Positions 1-6,587 of a stretch of 6,587 nucleotides of DNA are shown piece after piece. The stretch lies in assembly GCA_938009055.1 (NCBI GenBank), contig CALLIO010000310.1:1-6587 (forward strand), read 5' to 3'. Position numbers and translations under genes: made by a program. Positions within the stretch are counted from its first letter, which is position 1. Each line of letters starts with the position of its first letter. This DNA comes from an uncultured Altererythrobacter sp. (GTDB lineage: Bacteria; Pseudomonadota; Alphaproteobacteria; Sphingomonadales; Sphingomonadaceae). The notes under the pieces are model-generated. The model was not told where the DNA came from, searched no databases, and was given only the letters and a program-made list of their open reading frames with translations.

Positions 1-1233
1 ACCACCGAAGTCGGGCCGCGCCAAGCGGGAACCGAGGCTGAGGCGAGGGCGCGCGAATGGGCGATGGCCTGGCTGCGCAAACACGGTTTTGCCAATGTCG
101 CCAATGAGCCGTTCGAGATGGAAACATGGGTGCCCGGCGACTCGCATAGCGTAGAGATTATCGCGCCTTTCCCGCAGCCTTTCGTGATCCAGCCGCTGGG
201 CAATAGCGCTTCGACGGGTGAGGAGGGCATCACCGCCGAAGTCGTCGAATTCGCAAGCGTCTCTGCGCTTTCCGATGTTCCCGATGGCAGTTTGGCGGGA
301 AAGATCGCCTATATCAGCCACCAAATGCGTCCTTCGATGGATGGATCGCATTACGGCTTTGCCGGCCCTGTGCGCTGGTTCGGACCGAGCATTGCGGCGA
401 GCAAAGGCGCGATTGCAACGGTGATCAAATCGGTCGGCACGGACAACAGCCGCAATCCGCATACGGGCGGCACGCGCTTCCCCGCGCGGACCACGCCCAT
501 TCCAGCGGGCGCGCTCAGTCTGCCTGATGCGGCCAATCTGGAACGGATGTTTGACCGGGCAGATGGCCGCCCGATTACTATGAAGCTGGTGCTCACACCG
601 CGTCTGCTCGGCACCACGATGAGCGGTAATGTGGTGGGCGAGATTGTCGGCCGCGATCCCTCGCTGCCGCCGGTCCTGCTCGCCTGTCATCTCGACAGCT
701 GGTGGAATGCGCCCGGCGCGTTTGATGATGGGGCAGGCTGCGGGATTATCACCGCTGCAGTGCTCCACGTTGAAAAGTCAGGTCAGCCGCTGCGGACAAT
801 TCGCGTGCTGCTCGCCGGGGCAGAGGAAGTGGGCCTATGGGGCTCGAAGGCCTATTCCGCCGCACATATTGACGAGCCAATTGCGGTGGGCCTCGAAAGC
901 GATTTTGGCGCAGATCGGGTGTGGCGCTTTGAAAGCAATTTCCGCGAAGAGAATGAGGCGCTGCACAAAAAGCTCGCAGCTGCGGTGGCCCGCTTTGGTG
1001 TGGCCAATTCCTCGATCACAGCAAGCGGCGGGGCGGATCTCAACATAGCCCGCGACCAGGGCACGGCGATCATCGATTTGCAGCAGGATGGCACGCGCTA
1101 TTTCGATTTGCACCACACGCCTGATGATACGCTCGACAAGATTGATCCGGTGCAATTGCGCCAAAATGTAGCGGTATGGACGCAGATCGCCGGTATTCTC
1201 GCGAACGAGGCTGACCCGATCAAACCGCGTTAG
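1..1233 (+). CDS. M28 family zinc metallopeptidase, carboxypeptidase Q-like (5' truncated)
   Basis: The reading frame is open from base 1 to the TAG at 1231-1233 (410 codons). The start is outside the window: the residues before the ATG at 64 (TEVGPRQAGTEAEARA) are the typical early segment of this family, so that ATG is internal. From the first codon, about residues 80-195 resemble the PA-like insert, and the C-terminal part is the M28 catalytic domain. Visible di-zinc and catalytic residues are H230 and D232 (HLDSWW), D242 (FDDGAG), E275-E276 (AGAEE; general base and metal ligand), D301 (LESDFG) and H372 (HHTPDD). The spacing fits carboxypeptidase Q/PGCP-type enzymes, which hydrolyse unsubstituted dipeptides or release amino acids. 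Such proteins are usually exported and about 450-480 residues long, so roughly 60 residues including any signal peptide are probably missing. The position after HLDSW is W where relatives often have D. The gene converges on the DUF11 gene with a 10 bp gap, and nothing indicates co-regulation. The family call is firm; the substrate is unknown. Confidence 0.93.
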   Translation, partial: TTEVGPRQAGTEAEARAREWAMAWLRKHGFANVANEPFEMETWVPGDSHSVEIIAPFPQPFVIQPLGNSASTGEEGITAEVVEFASVSALSDVPDGSLAGKIAYISHQMRPSMDGSHYGFAGPVRWFGPSIAASKGAIATVIKSVGTDNSRNPHTGGTRFPARTTPIPAGALSLPDAANLERMFDRADGRPITMKLVLTPRLLGTTMSGNVVGEIVGRDPSLPPVLLACHLDSWWNAPGAFDDGAGCGIITAAVLHVEKSGQPLRTIRVLLAGAEEVGLWGSKAYSAAHIDEPIAVGLESDFGADRVWRFESNFREENEALHKKLAAAVARFGVANSSITASGGADLNIARDQGTAIIDLQQDGTRYFDLHHTPDDTLDKIDPVQLRQNVAVWTQIAGILANEADPIKPR

Positions 1234-1238
1234 GCGGT
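1224..1238 (-). terminator. Weak hairpin between the convergent genes, possible terminator
   Basis: An inverted repeat ACCGC/GCGGT (1224-1228 and 1234-1238) with a 5-nt loop straddles the stop of the peptidase gene. Read on the minus strand it lies just downstream of the DUF11 stop codon and is followed by TTGATC, a very poor T-tract. On the plus strand no T-tract follows. The stem is only 5 bp, so this could be chance; termination here may be Rho-dependent or lie further inside the opposing gene. Confidence 0.2.
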
Positions 1239-1243
1239 GACGC

Positions 1244-3487
1244 TCAATCGACCATGAAGCGTGCGCGCAGCGAGAAGGAGCCGCCGCCTGCGAAGTCGCC
1301 AGTAGGATTGACGCGGAAATGCGTGATCGCGCTGTCGCAGCCATCGGCATCGGCGGTTGGATCATAATCCCATGTCGTGCCGCCATCGTCGGAAAACGCT
1401 AGATCATCGCTAGCGTCATCGAGCAGAACGAAGGAATAGCTCAGGTCAGATGATGTTGCGCCATCGATGAAGCGCACGGGGCCTGCGCCGCCAATATCGT
1501 CGACGCAGAATTTGGTGTCAGCGGGCACGGTATCAACGATAAACACGGAATCCGTGTCAGCATTGGAAATGCCGGTGTTTGACACACCGATCGTGTATTC
1601 GATGATCGATCCGGGAATTGCCTTTGCATCCGCATTGCCGACCAGATTGCTCGCCTCGACATTGACCGGATCGGAAAAGACAGTGCTCATCTTGGTCACG
1701 GAAAGCTGCGTATCGGGTGCGCAAATGTCGAAATCATGGATGGCGATGGCCTGACCATCGGGGTCGGGCGGGGCCGTGTTGGCATTGCCATAGCTGATGA
1801 TGATTGTGTCGATGGCAGAATCGAAAGTCGCAACAACATTGCCATTGCCGGTGTTGCTGTTCGATCCGCCATCGCCCACAGCGACATTGCCGACGACATA
1901 ATTGACCGTACCGTTCGTCAGAGTGGGCATGACCGTCGCGCCCTTATAGCTGCCGGTAACAATCAGCTTGTCAGCAAAGTCATTGGCGGCAAAATCAATA
2001 TCGAACACAGTGAATTGCGCGCCCGCCACGCCGTTTGGCAGATTGACGGTTGTTGTTGCCACTTCGAAGCGGTCGCGGAAATCGATGAATTGGTGCAGGC
2101 TGTCTTCTGGAGTGCCCAGTCCGCCGGTATTGTTCTGCGAGATTGCCGGCTGCTCTCCGCCGAACGCCGCATCGTCTTCCCAAATGCCTTCATTGACGAT
2201 GTTGAAGGTCACATCGCCAAAACTGGCAATCGCATAAGTGTTGCTGGTGCTGCCCGCAGTCCAGGTTACCGCGTCCCAATCGAACAGATTGGTGCCATTG
2301 GGGCAGATCAGCGTTGGCGCGGTTCCTGCGGTGCGGATGCCTTGAACGGTGAAGCTATCGTTCGCATCGTCATCCTCGTTAGTGCTGCCATTGTTGGGCG
2401 TAGAATCCGCATCGAAAATATCGCTGGTAAAGACTTCTGCAAAGTTTGCGATGGTCACGCCCGCAGGCGCTGAAACTGTGCCGTTGATGGTCAGCGAGAG
2501 CGTTTGCCCAGACGTGATCGTGCCAATTGTCCAAAGCCCTGTCGCATCATCATAAGAGCCGGAGCCGCTTGACGAGGTGAATTCAAAACCGGTTGGCAAA
2601 ATGTCGATGACTTGGACATTGGTCGCATCAAGCGGGCCATTATTGGTCAACTGCAGCGTGTAGAAAATCGCCGAGCCTGTGGCAGGGTTTGAATTGTTCA
2701 CGCTCTTCGAAAGCGAAAGGTCAGCCGTTGGCACAACCTGCTCCCAAGTGAAGTCAGACACTGCCATATATTGAAAGTTGCCGCTCGGATCGGTTGCTGG
2801 GGAATCCTGCCCGAAGCGATAGCGAATGCGCACGCGCTCAACCGTAGTTGTGCCGAAATCGACGCGAATATCGCCCGTGGTGCTGGTTATGCCGCCGGAA
2901 TAGGCGCTGCCGTCCCACCCTTGCTGGCCGCCCACAGTCGCAGTTCCAACCGCGCTGCCCAATGTTACTGCGCCTGCAAGGTTGCGCAAGTTCTGCCAAG
3001 AGCCTGTGCCCGTGTCATATTCGATGATCACAGCATCGTGGAAGTTGGCCGGATTGCCTCCTGTGTCGAACCCGAAAAAGCGGTCGACATTGCCAACGGT
3101 GAATTCGAGCTCATCAACAGCCGTTCCAAAGCTGTAGACCGTTTCGAAATAGTCTCCCGCGTCGAACACGGAATGGTCCATGCTGTAGAGCAGGTTTCCG
3201 GTGAAATTGCTGACCTGGCCGTTATAATAGGACAGCATGCCGGTCGAATAGAAATTGGTGAAATTGCCATCATTGGCATCGCCGTCTGTCACGACAGCGG
3301 TGTCGATCGTCACCGAGTTGGGGCCGACCGTCAGCACCGTGCCATCGGTAACTTCTTGCAGATTGCCGTTACCCAGATTGGTCCAGTCGGCGGTGAGAGT
3401 GGTTTGCGCCGAAACAGAGTTTGCACTTAAGGTTAATGCACATAAACCAAGAGCAACATACAGATAATGAACGATACTTCGCATCAT
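1244..3487 (-). CDS. Secreted DUF11-domain surface protein, two [beta-sandwich + DUF11] units
   Basis: This is a complete gene of 747 codons, starting with ATG at 3487-3485 (an alternative ATG follows at once at 3484) and ending in TGA at 1246-1244. Residues 1-27 are a Sec signal peptide with probable cleavage at VSA|Q. Four domains follow. Residues 28-250 are a beta-rich domain. Residues 255-383 are a DUF11-type Ig-like domain (ADLSLSK start, YTLQLTNNG, VIDILPTGF, then an Asp/Asn-rich tail at 355-378). Residues 387-589 are a second beta-rich domain resembling the first. Residues 593-747 are a second DUF11-like domain (QLSVTK, YTIGVSNTG, VDTVPADT). The mature protein is acidic, low in Lys, and has four cysteines (C395, C589, C661, C717), all in the second half. 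No LPXTG, PEP-CTERM, lipobox or C-terminal membrane segment is visible. DUF11 domains occur in bacterial and archaeal surface proteins and adhesins. Context suggests co-expression with the barrel protein 8 bp upstream. Secretion is well supported; adhesion or structural function is inferred, and no enzymatic motif was recognised. Confidence 0.9.
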   Translation of the reverse strand: MMRSIVHYLYVALGLCALTLSANSVSAQTTLTADWTNLGNGNLQEVTDGTVLTVGPNSVTIDTAVVTDGDANDGNFTNFYSTGMLSYYNGQVSNFTGNLLYSMDHSVFDAGDYFETVYSFGTAVDELEFTVGNVDRFFGFDTGGNPANFHDAVIIEYDTGTGSWQNLRNLAGAVTLGSAVGTATVGGQQGWDGSAYSGGITSTTGDIRVDFGTTTVERVRIRYRFGQDSPATDPSGNFQYMAVSDFTWEQVVPTADLSLSKSVNNSNPATGSAIFYTLQLTNNGPLDATNVQVIDILPTGFEFTSSSGSGSYDDATGLWTIGTITSGQTLSLTINGTVSAPAGVTIANFAEVFTSDIFDADSTPNNGSTNEDDDANDSFTVQGIRTAGTAPTLICPNGTNLFDWDAVTWTAGSTSNTYAIASFGDVTFNIVNEGIWEDDAAFGGEQPAISQNNTGGLGTPEDSLHQFIDFRDRFEVATTTVNLPNGVAGAQFTVFDIDFAANDFADKLIVTGSYKGATVMPTLTNGTVNYVVGNVAVGDGGSNSNTGNGNVVATFDSAIDTIIISYGNANTAPPDPDGQAIAIHDFDICAPDTQLSVTKMSTVFSDPVNVEASNLVGNADAKAIPGSIIEYTIGVSNTGISNADTDSVFIVDTVPADTKFCVDDIGGAGPVRFIDGATSSDLSYSFVLLDDASDDLAFSDDGGTTWDYDPTADADGCDSAITHFRVNPTGDFAGGGSFSLRARFMVD
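1247..3406 (-). repeat. Protein-level duplication: two [beta-sandwich + DUF11] units
   Basis: The mature DUF11 protein can be read as two diverged units, residues 28-383 (bases 2339-3406) and 387-747 (bases 1247-2329). The two non-DUF11 domains share the order D-[YR]-F-E (112-115 and 472-475), then a strand ending in V-[GF]-[ND]-[VI]-D (131-135 and 494-498), then a [FH]-x-D-x-[VL]-I-[IV] strand, a late I-x-[IY]-x-x-[GF] strand (about 221-225 and 563-567), a D-P-[SD]-G loop, and a closing DF strand just before the DUF11 domain. The match is by eye at protein level; no DNA-level repeat is evident, so any duplication is old. Confidence 0.5.
3407..3487 (-). other. Sec signal peptide of the DUF11 protein
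   Basis: The first 27 residues have an arginine at position 3, a hydrophobic core (YVALGLCALTL) and a small-residue A-X-A-like site SVSA before Q28, as expected for signal peptidase I. The core cysteine (C17) is not in a lipobox, so a lipoprotein signal is unlikely. The call rests on reading the sequence, not on a predictor. Confidence 0.85.
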
Positions 3488-3499
3488 TGTCTGTCTTAG
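3488..3499 (-). promoter_or_regulatory. Stop/start junction with weak ribosome-binding site
   Basis: Only 8 bases separate the barrel gene's TAA (3496-3498) from the DUF11 ATG. Read on the minus strand the leader is TAAGACAGACA then ATG. No AGGAGG-like sequence is present; the best candidate is AAGA overlapping the stop codon, 6 nt before the ATG. This suggests the DUF11 gene is translated largely by coupling or re-initiation from the upstream gene. There is no room for a separate promoter between the genes, although one inside the upstream coding region cannot be excluded. Confidence 0.4.
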
Positions 3500-6400
3500 C
3501 GTCCCAGTCCAAGGAACGAGAAAGTGTCGGCATCAAACTTGATCCGAACGGCTGCATAAAGGCCCTTATCGGTGTTGCGCGCATCGCCAAAGTCAGCGTC
3601 GCGGAACCCTTCGACATTGTAACCCACTGTCAGCAGCATGCCGTCAGCTGGAACAAAGCCAACTTGCGGGCCGTAAGAGAAGCTGGTCACATCATCTTCA
3701 AGGTTCGCGCGAACGGTGCCCTTGGCGCCAATCTCGAAACGATCACCAATTCCAAAGCGCGCTTCGCCGCCAGCCAGGATCGACGTGCCAGAAAATTCGA
3801 TATTCTCGAAGCGGTCGAAATTGTAGCGAGCGCCCACAAACAGGTCGAACTCGTCGCGGCGAACTTGTTGGTCGACGTCATACTCGTCCTCGTCCCAGCC
3901 GCGCGGCGACCAATTGGTCGATACGCTGGCGATCAGACGGCGACTGATAGCATCGCCATCCACTAGCAGAGCGGTTTGACCGGCAGGGCCGGCATCGCCT
4001 GCAACTGCATCGCGGATGAAGTCGCTGCGATATTCAACCTTGCCGAGTGCGGCGAAGTCGGAATCATCAGGGCGGTACGCAAAGGCAACCGATGCATCCA
4101 TCACGCGGGTCATCGCGCCGCCAGGCGTTTCCGCTTCCGTCCAAGTGAAGCCTGAACCCACGATGCTGCCTTCGCCCAGCTGACGGATCGCGCCAGCGGT
4201 AAAGCCCATGCGGTTGGCAAATTCGCCATCACGATATTCGCCGCGTGCAGTCGCTGCCCAGCGATCCTTGCGCCATGCTGCGCCTAAGGTCACGGCGGTA
4301 AAGTCTTCAAACAATGTACCGTTCGAGATCTGACCGCCGCTGGCCACAGGCTGCGCAGGGTTGATCACATCGTTCACATCGCCAGAGCCATTCAGTGAAC
4401 GGCTGCCATCGACGGTCGCGTCCAAAGTCAGCGTTGGCGTAACTTGCAGCGTTTGCGACAAGCCAAGCGTTGCGTATGAGCGGTCGCCAAATTCGTCGAC
4501 GCGCTGTTTGCCCACGGTGCTTACAATCTGCGCGCCATTCCAAGGTGTCACTTCCACGCCGCCGCTGATGGTGCTGGCGTCGATATTCTCGCCGCTGGCA
4601 CGCTCATACTGGCCAATAAGACGAACATTGTTTGTGATTGCATAGCGTGCGCTGAGGCGATGACGGTTGGGCAGGTCAACGCTTTCCGTGCTGTCGAGAC
4701 CAATGCTCGACGACGCGGAAAGTTCAAGCTTGTTATCGGCAAGACGCTGGGTCGCGCCCACTTCGAGCACGGTTGATTTGTTGCGAGTGCCATCGGCCAG
4801 GCGGTCGTTGAAATGGGCGATACCAATGCGCGCATCCGTGCTTTCGCTGCGATAGGCGAGGTCGGCTTGCGCAGCGCGGCGGCGGTTGGTGTCAGTCAGG
4901 CTATCGTCCTGCCACACGCTGCCCACAACGCTAAACTCATCGTCGATCAACACACGGCCATCGACACCAAACTTGCGGCGGCCAAGCTCTGCGCCCGATT
5001 GCTGACCAATGCCGTAATTGGCCTCAAGCTCGCGGGCATAGGCCAGCACATCGAGATTACCGGTGCGGTGCTGTGCTTCGACCATCCAGCCGGTTGCAGT
5101 CTCGCCTTCGCTGCGGCTCATGGCCAGCTCGGCGCGCACTTCGGTGTTCTCGCCAATCTCGGCACGAAGGTCGATCCCGCCCATGTTGGTGCGCGCGCCA
5201 TCGCCCTTGTCGGTCACAGCGCTTGCGCCGATGCGGATTGCGCCAGAATTGTTGGTCCAGTCTGCACGCACACCTGCGTTCAATTCTTCATTTCCAAGGC
5301 CATCTGTCTCATATTCAACAACAATAAATTGAGGGTTGAGGTCAAAATCGCGGCTCAGGATTGGCTGCTTGAAGGTGATCGTACCCGAAAGCAGGTCAAT
5401 GTCATAGTCGATGAAGCGCACCAGTTCGCGGCTGGTCACGATCAGTTCCGAACGGAAGCGGTCGCGCACTTCGAGTGTCACCGTCTCGCTATTGGGAACG
5501 AGCGAGCGGCTGGAGAGGCGGTATGGGCCAGTGATGCCTTCGCCCTGGAATTCATCGCGGGTGAAGCGGGTTGAGACTTCTGCGGCAAAGCCTTGTGCTT
5601 TCACAGCGCCCCAGCGCGCTTCGCCCTTAACGCCGGTGGCGGTGCGGTTGTAGCGCATCAGATTGGTCTGATCGAAGCCGGTCTCGAAATCGCCATAGAG
5701 GGCGTAGAAGGTCGATGTCTCGATGCGGACATACAACTTCTCGCGGCTCGCTGCGTCAAAGCGGCGGCTCGAGCCATCGGCAAAGACGGTGTAGTACGCA
5801 TCTGGATCAAGCTGACCCAGCACGCGCTGATCTTCGCGCTGCTTGGCGCTGTCATAGGCGAGGGTGAGCAGATATTTGCCCAGCACTCGGCCTTTTGCAT
5901 ACAAAGCAACGCGGGCATTATTGCCAAGGTCGCTGTCAAAGCGGCCAGCGCGTTCCATATTGTCAGCTACGCTGCGTGCACCCACAGTGCCTTCTGCAAG
6001 GCCGACAACAGTCCATTCGATATCGCCTGGCTCAATCCATGTTTCCAGTTCCTGTTCGCGAGTGATCTCGCCATCGTCGAAACGGAAGTTGAGGTTGAGC
6101 GAGCCTGATACCATGGTTGGCGCCAGTTCGATGTGAGCTATGCCTTCGCTGCCCTTGATCACCCAACGCGCCGAAGACGCGCCTAGGCCGGTCAGCTGGT
6201 TCAGCTGCTGACGGTCAAGCTGGTCAGCGCTCTGATACGGAGCGTTGAGGCTAAATTCGCCAGAGATACCTTCGCGAAGAGGGCGGTTGTTGCGGTCAAG
6301 CACGCGGATTGCCAGCACCGGACGTGTGCGGCCATCAGCGATCAGCTTGGACTGCTCAGGCACAAACTCAACTTTTGAAGCGGTTGTCGTGAAATAAACC

Positions 6401-6587
6401 TCGCGCTCAATCGTTTGTTTCAAAGTGCCGAATGTGTTGAAGATGTCGGCCGACAGAACAGTGCGTTCTTTCAGCAGAGGCACACCGCGCCATTCGCTGA
6501 CCGCATAGCGGCCTTTCTTAGGCGTGCGGGTTCCGTCAAAGGCGAGCGGATCAACCGGCTCACCATTGATGCGCAGATCAACTTTCT
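3496..6587 (-). CDS. Giant outer-membrane beta-barrel protein with Ig/invasin-like domain (5' truncated)
   Basis: The frame is open from the right edge (first full codon at 6585) to the TAA at 3498-3496, giving 1029 codons. A GTG at 6483 could be taken as a start, but upstream residues (VDLRINGEPVDPLAFDG) read as a beta-rich Ig-like domain, so the gene begins outside. Numbered from 6585: residues 1-70 are the end of an Ig-like segment. Residues 71-173 are a Big_1/invasin-like domain (LIADGRTRPVLAIRVLD, then NRPLREGISGEF). Residues 185-430 are a conserved-looking section with strands, GDF (298-300), GPYRLS and a YDIDLLSGTITF strand (394-405). Residues 435-1029 are alternating amphipathic strands and polar loops. 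The end, GLYAAVRIKF plus a short tail SFLGLGR, fits an outer-membrane beta-signal. No cysteine was seen. About 800 residues of strand-rich sequence imply a very large barrel. The protein likely sits in the outer membrane with Ig-like domains attached N-terminally. Adhesin, surface-layer anchor and secretion pore are all possible. It is the first gene of a unit with the DUF11 gene. Outer-membrane location is well supported; function is unknown. Confidence 0.85.
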   Translation of the reverse strand, partial: KVDLRINGEPVDPLAFDGTRTPKKGRYAVSEWRGVPLLKERTVLSADIFNTFGTLKQTIEREVYFTTTASKVEFVPEQSKLIADGRTRPVLAIRVLDRNNRPLREGISGEFSLNAPYQSADQLDRQQLNQLTGLGASSARWVIKGSEGIAHIELAPTMVSGSLNLNFRFDDGEITREQELETWIEPGDIEWTVVGLAEGTVGARSVADNMERAGRFDSDLGNNARVALYAKGRVLGKYLLTLAYDSAKQREDQRVLGQLDPDAYYTVFADGSSRRFDAASREKLYVRIETSTFYALYGDFETGFDQTNLMRYNRTATGVKGEARWGAVKAQGFAAEVSTRFTRDEFQGEGITGPYRLSSRSLVPNSETVTLEVRDRFRSELIVTSRELVRFIDYDIDLLSGTITFKQPILSRDFDLNPQFIVVEYETDGLGNEELNAGVRADWTNNSGAIRIGASAVTDKGDGARTNMGGIDLRAEIGENTEVRAELAMSRSEGETATGWMVEAQHRTGNLDVLAYARELEANYGIGQQSGAELGRRKFGVDGRVLIDDEFSVVGSVWQDDSLTDTNRRRAAQADLAYRSESTDARIGIAHFNDRLADGTRNKSTVLEVGATQRLADNKLELSASSSIGLDSTESVDLPNRHRLSARYAITNNVRLIGQYERASGENIDASTISGGVEVTPWNGAQIVSTVGKQRVDEFGDRSYATLGLSQTLQVTPTLTLDATVDGSRSLNGSGDVNDVINPAQPVASGGQISNGTLFEDFTAVTLGAAWRKDRWAATARGEYRDGEFANRMGFTAGAIRQLGEGSIVGSGFTWTEAETPGGAMTRVMDASVAFAYRPDDSDFAALGKVEYRSDFIRDAVAGDAGPAGQTALLVDGDAISRRLIASVSTNWSPRGWDEDEYDVDQQVRRDEFDLFVGARYNFDRFENIEFSGTSILAGGEARFGIGDRFEIGAKGTVRANLEDDVTSFSYGPQVGFVPADGMLLTVGYNVEGFRDADFGDARNTDKGLYAAVRIKFDADTFSFLGLGR
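6067..6375 (-). other. Bacterial Ig-like (Big_1/invasin-type) domain of the barrel protein
   Basis: The segment starts KVEFVPEQSKLIADG and continues with RPVLAIRVLDRNNRPLREG and GEFSLN. This is the classic invasin/intimin Ig pattern of an 'A-D-G' turn, a V-L-D strand and a G-x-P-[VL]-x-x-G turn. It ends around LNFRFDDGEITREQ before the W-I-E-P-G-D linker to the barrel. In invasin and intimin relatives such domains are rigid extracellular spacers; here the domain lies N-terminal to the barrel, as in intimin it lies C-terminal. Domain boundaries are approximate. Confidence 0.6.

Noticed and set aside
64..66. ATG at 64 as the start of the peptidase gene
   Set aside because: The preceding 21 codons in frame encode the conserved TEVGPR-AGTEAEARA segment of the family, so the true start is upstream of the window.
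835..1386. Minus-strand reading frame (183 codons) spanning the convergent junction
   Set aside because: It overlaps the catalytic C-terminus of the peptidase and the end of the DUF11 gene, both well supported; the translation resembles nothing known.
1736..2473. Long plus-strand reading frame (245 codons) opposite the DUF11 gene
   Set aside because: It lies antisense to a gene with a signal peptide and clear domain structure, has no recognisable domain and is rich in I/A/V/R/D as expected of a mirror frame of a GC-rich gene.
2771..3430. Plus-strand reading frame (219 codons) opposite the first domain of the DUF11 gene
   Set aside because: It is a shadow frame; the translation shows no domain, and the opposite strand encodes the signal peptide and first domain.
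4813..5574. Long plus-strand reading frame (253 codons) opposite the barrel gene
   Set aside because: It has a low-complexity A/I/H-rich translation with no family resemblance; the minus-strand frame gives a coherent outer-membrane protein through the same bases.
6481..6483. GTG at 6483 as the start of the barrel gene
   Set aside because: The frame continues open to the window edge with Ig-like, beta-rich sequence, so this GTG is an internal valine codon.
3496..6587. Classical TonB-dependent receptor
   Set aside because: No plug domain or TonB box is visible, and an Ig-like domain directly precedes the strands; the missing N-terminus leaves a small possibility open.

Overview
The window looks like chromosomal DNA from a Gram-negative bacterium, most likely an alphaproteobacterium of the Sphingomonadales/Erythrobacter type. 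This rests on moderately high GC with G/C-rich third codon positions, a very large outer-membrane beta-barrel protein, and a carboxypeptidase Q-like M28 peptidase. The taxonomic guess is inference; no rRNA or other marker gene is present.

The window is almost entirely coding and holds three genes. (1) Positions 1-1233, plus strand: the 3' part of an M28-family zinc metallopeptidase resembling carboxypeptidase Q, with a PA-like insert and all expected metal and catalytic residues; its start lies upstream of the window. (2) Positions 1244-3487, minus strand: a complete 747-residue secreted protein with a Sec signal peptide and a repeated layout, apparently two copies of [beta-sandwich domain + DUF11-type domain]. 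(3) Positions 3496-6587, minus strand: the 3' part (1029 codons) of a very large surface protein with a bacterial Ig/invasin-like domain followed by about 800 residues of alternating beta-strands that end in a typical outer-membrane beta-signal; its start lies beyond the right edge.

Genes 3 and 2 run in the same direction with 8 bp between stop and start and are almost certainly one transcription unit (barrel protein first, secreted DUF11 protein second). The peptidase gene converges on them tail to tail with a 10 bp gap. No intergenic stretch exceeds 10 bp, so promoters for the two truncated genes must lie outside the window. No RNA genes, insertion sequences, CRISPR arrays or attachment sites were seen.

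The most interesting content is the barrel/DUF11 gene pair. It could be a cell-surface module in which the large barrel anchors, displays or exports the partner protein. The sequence supports co-expression and cell-envelope location; the functional partnership is inference.
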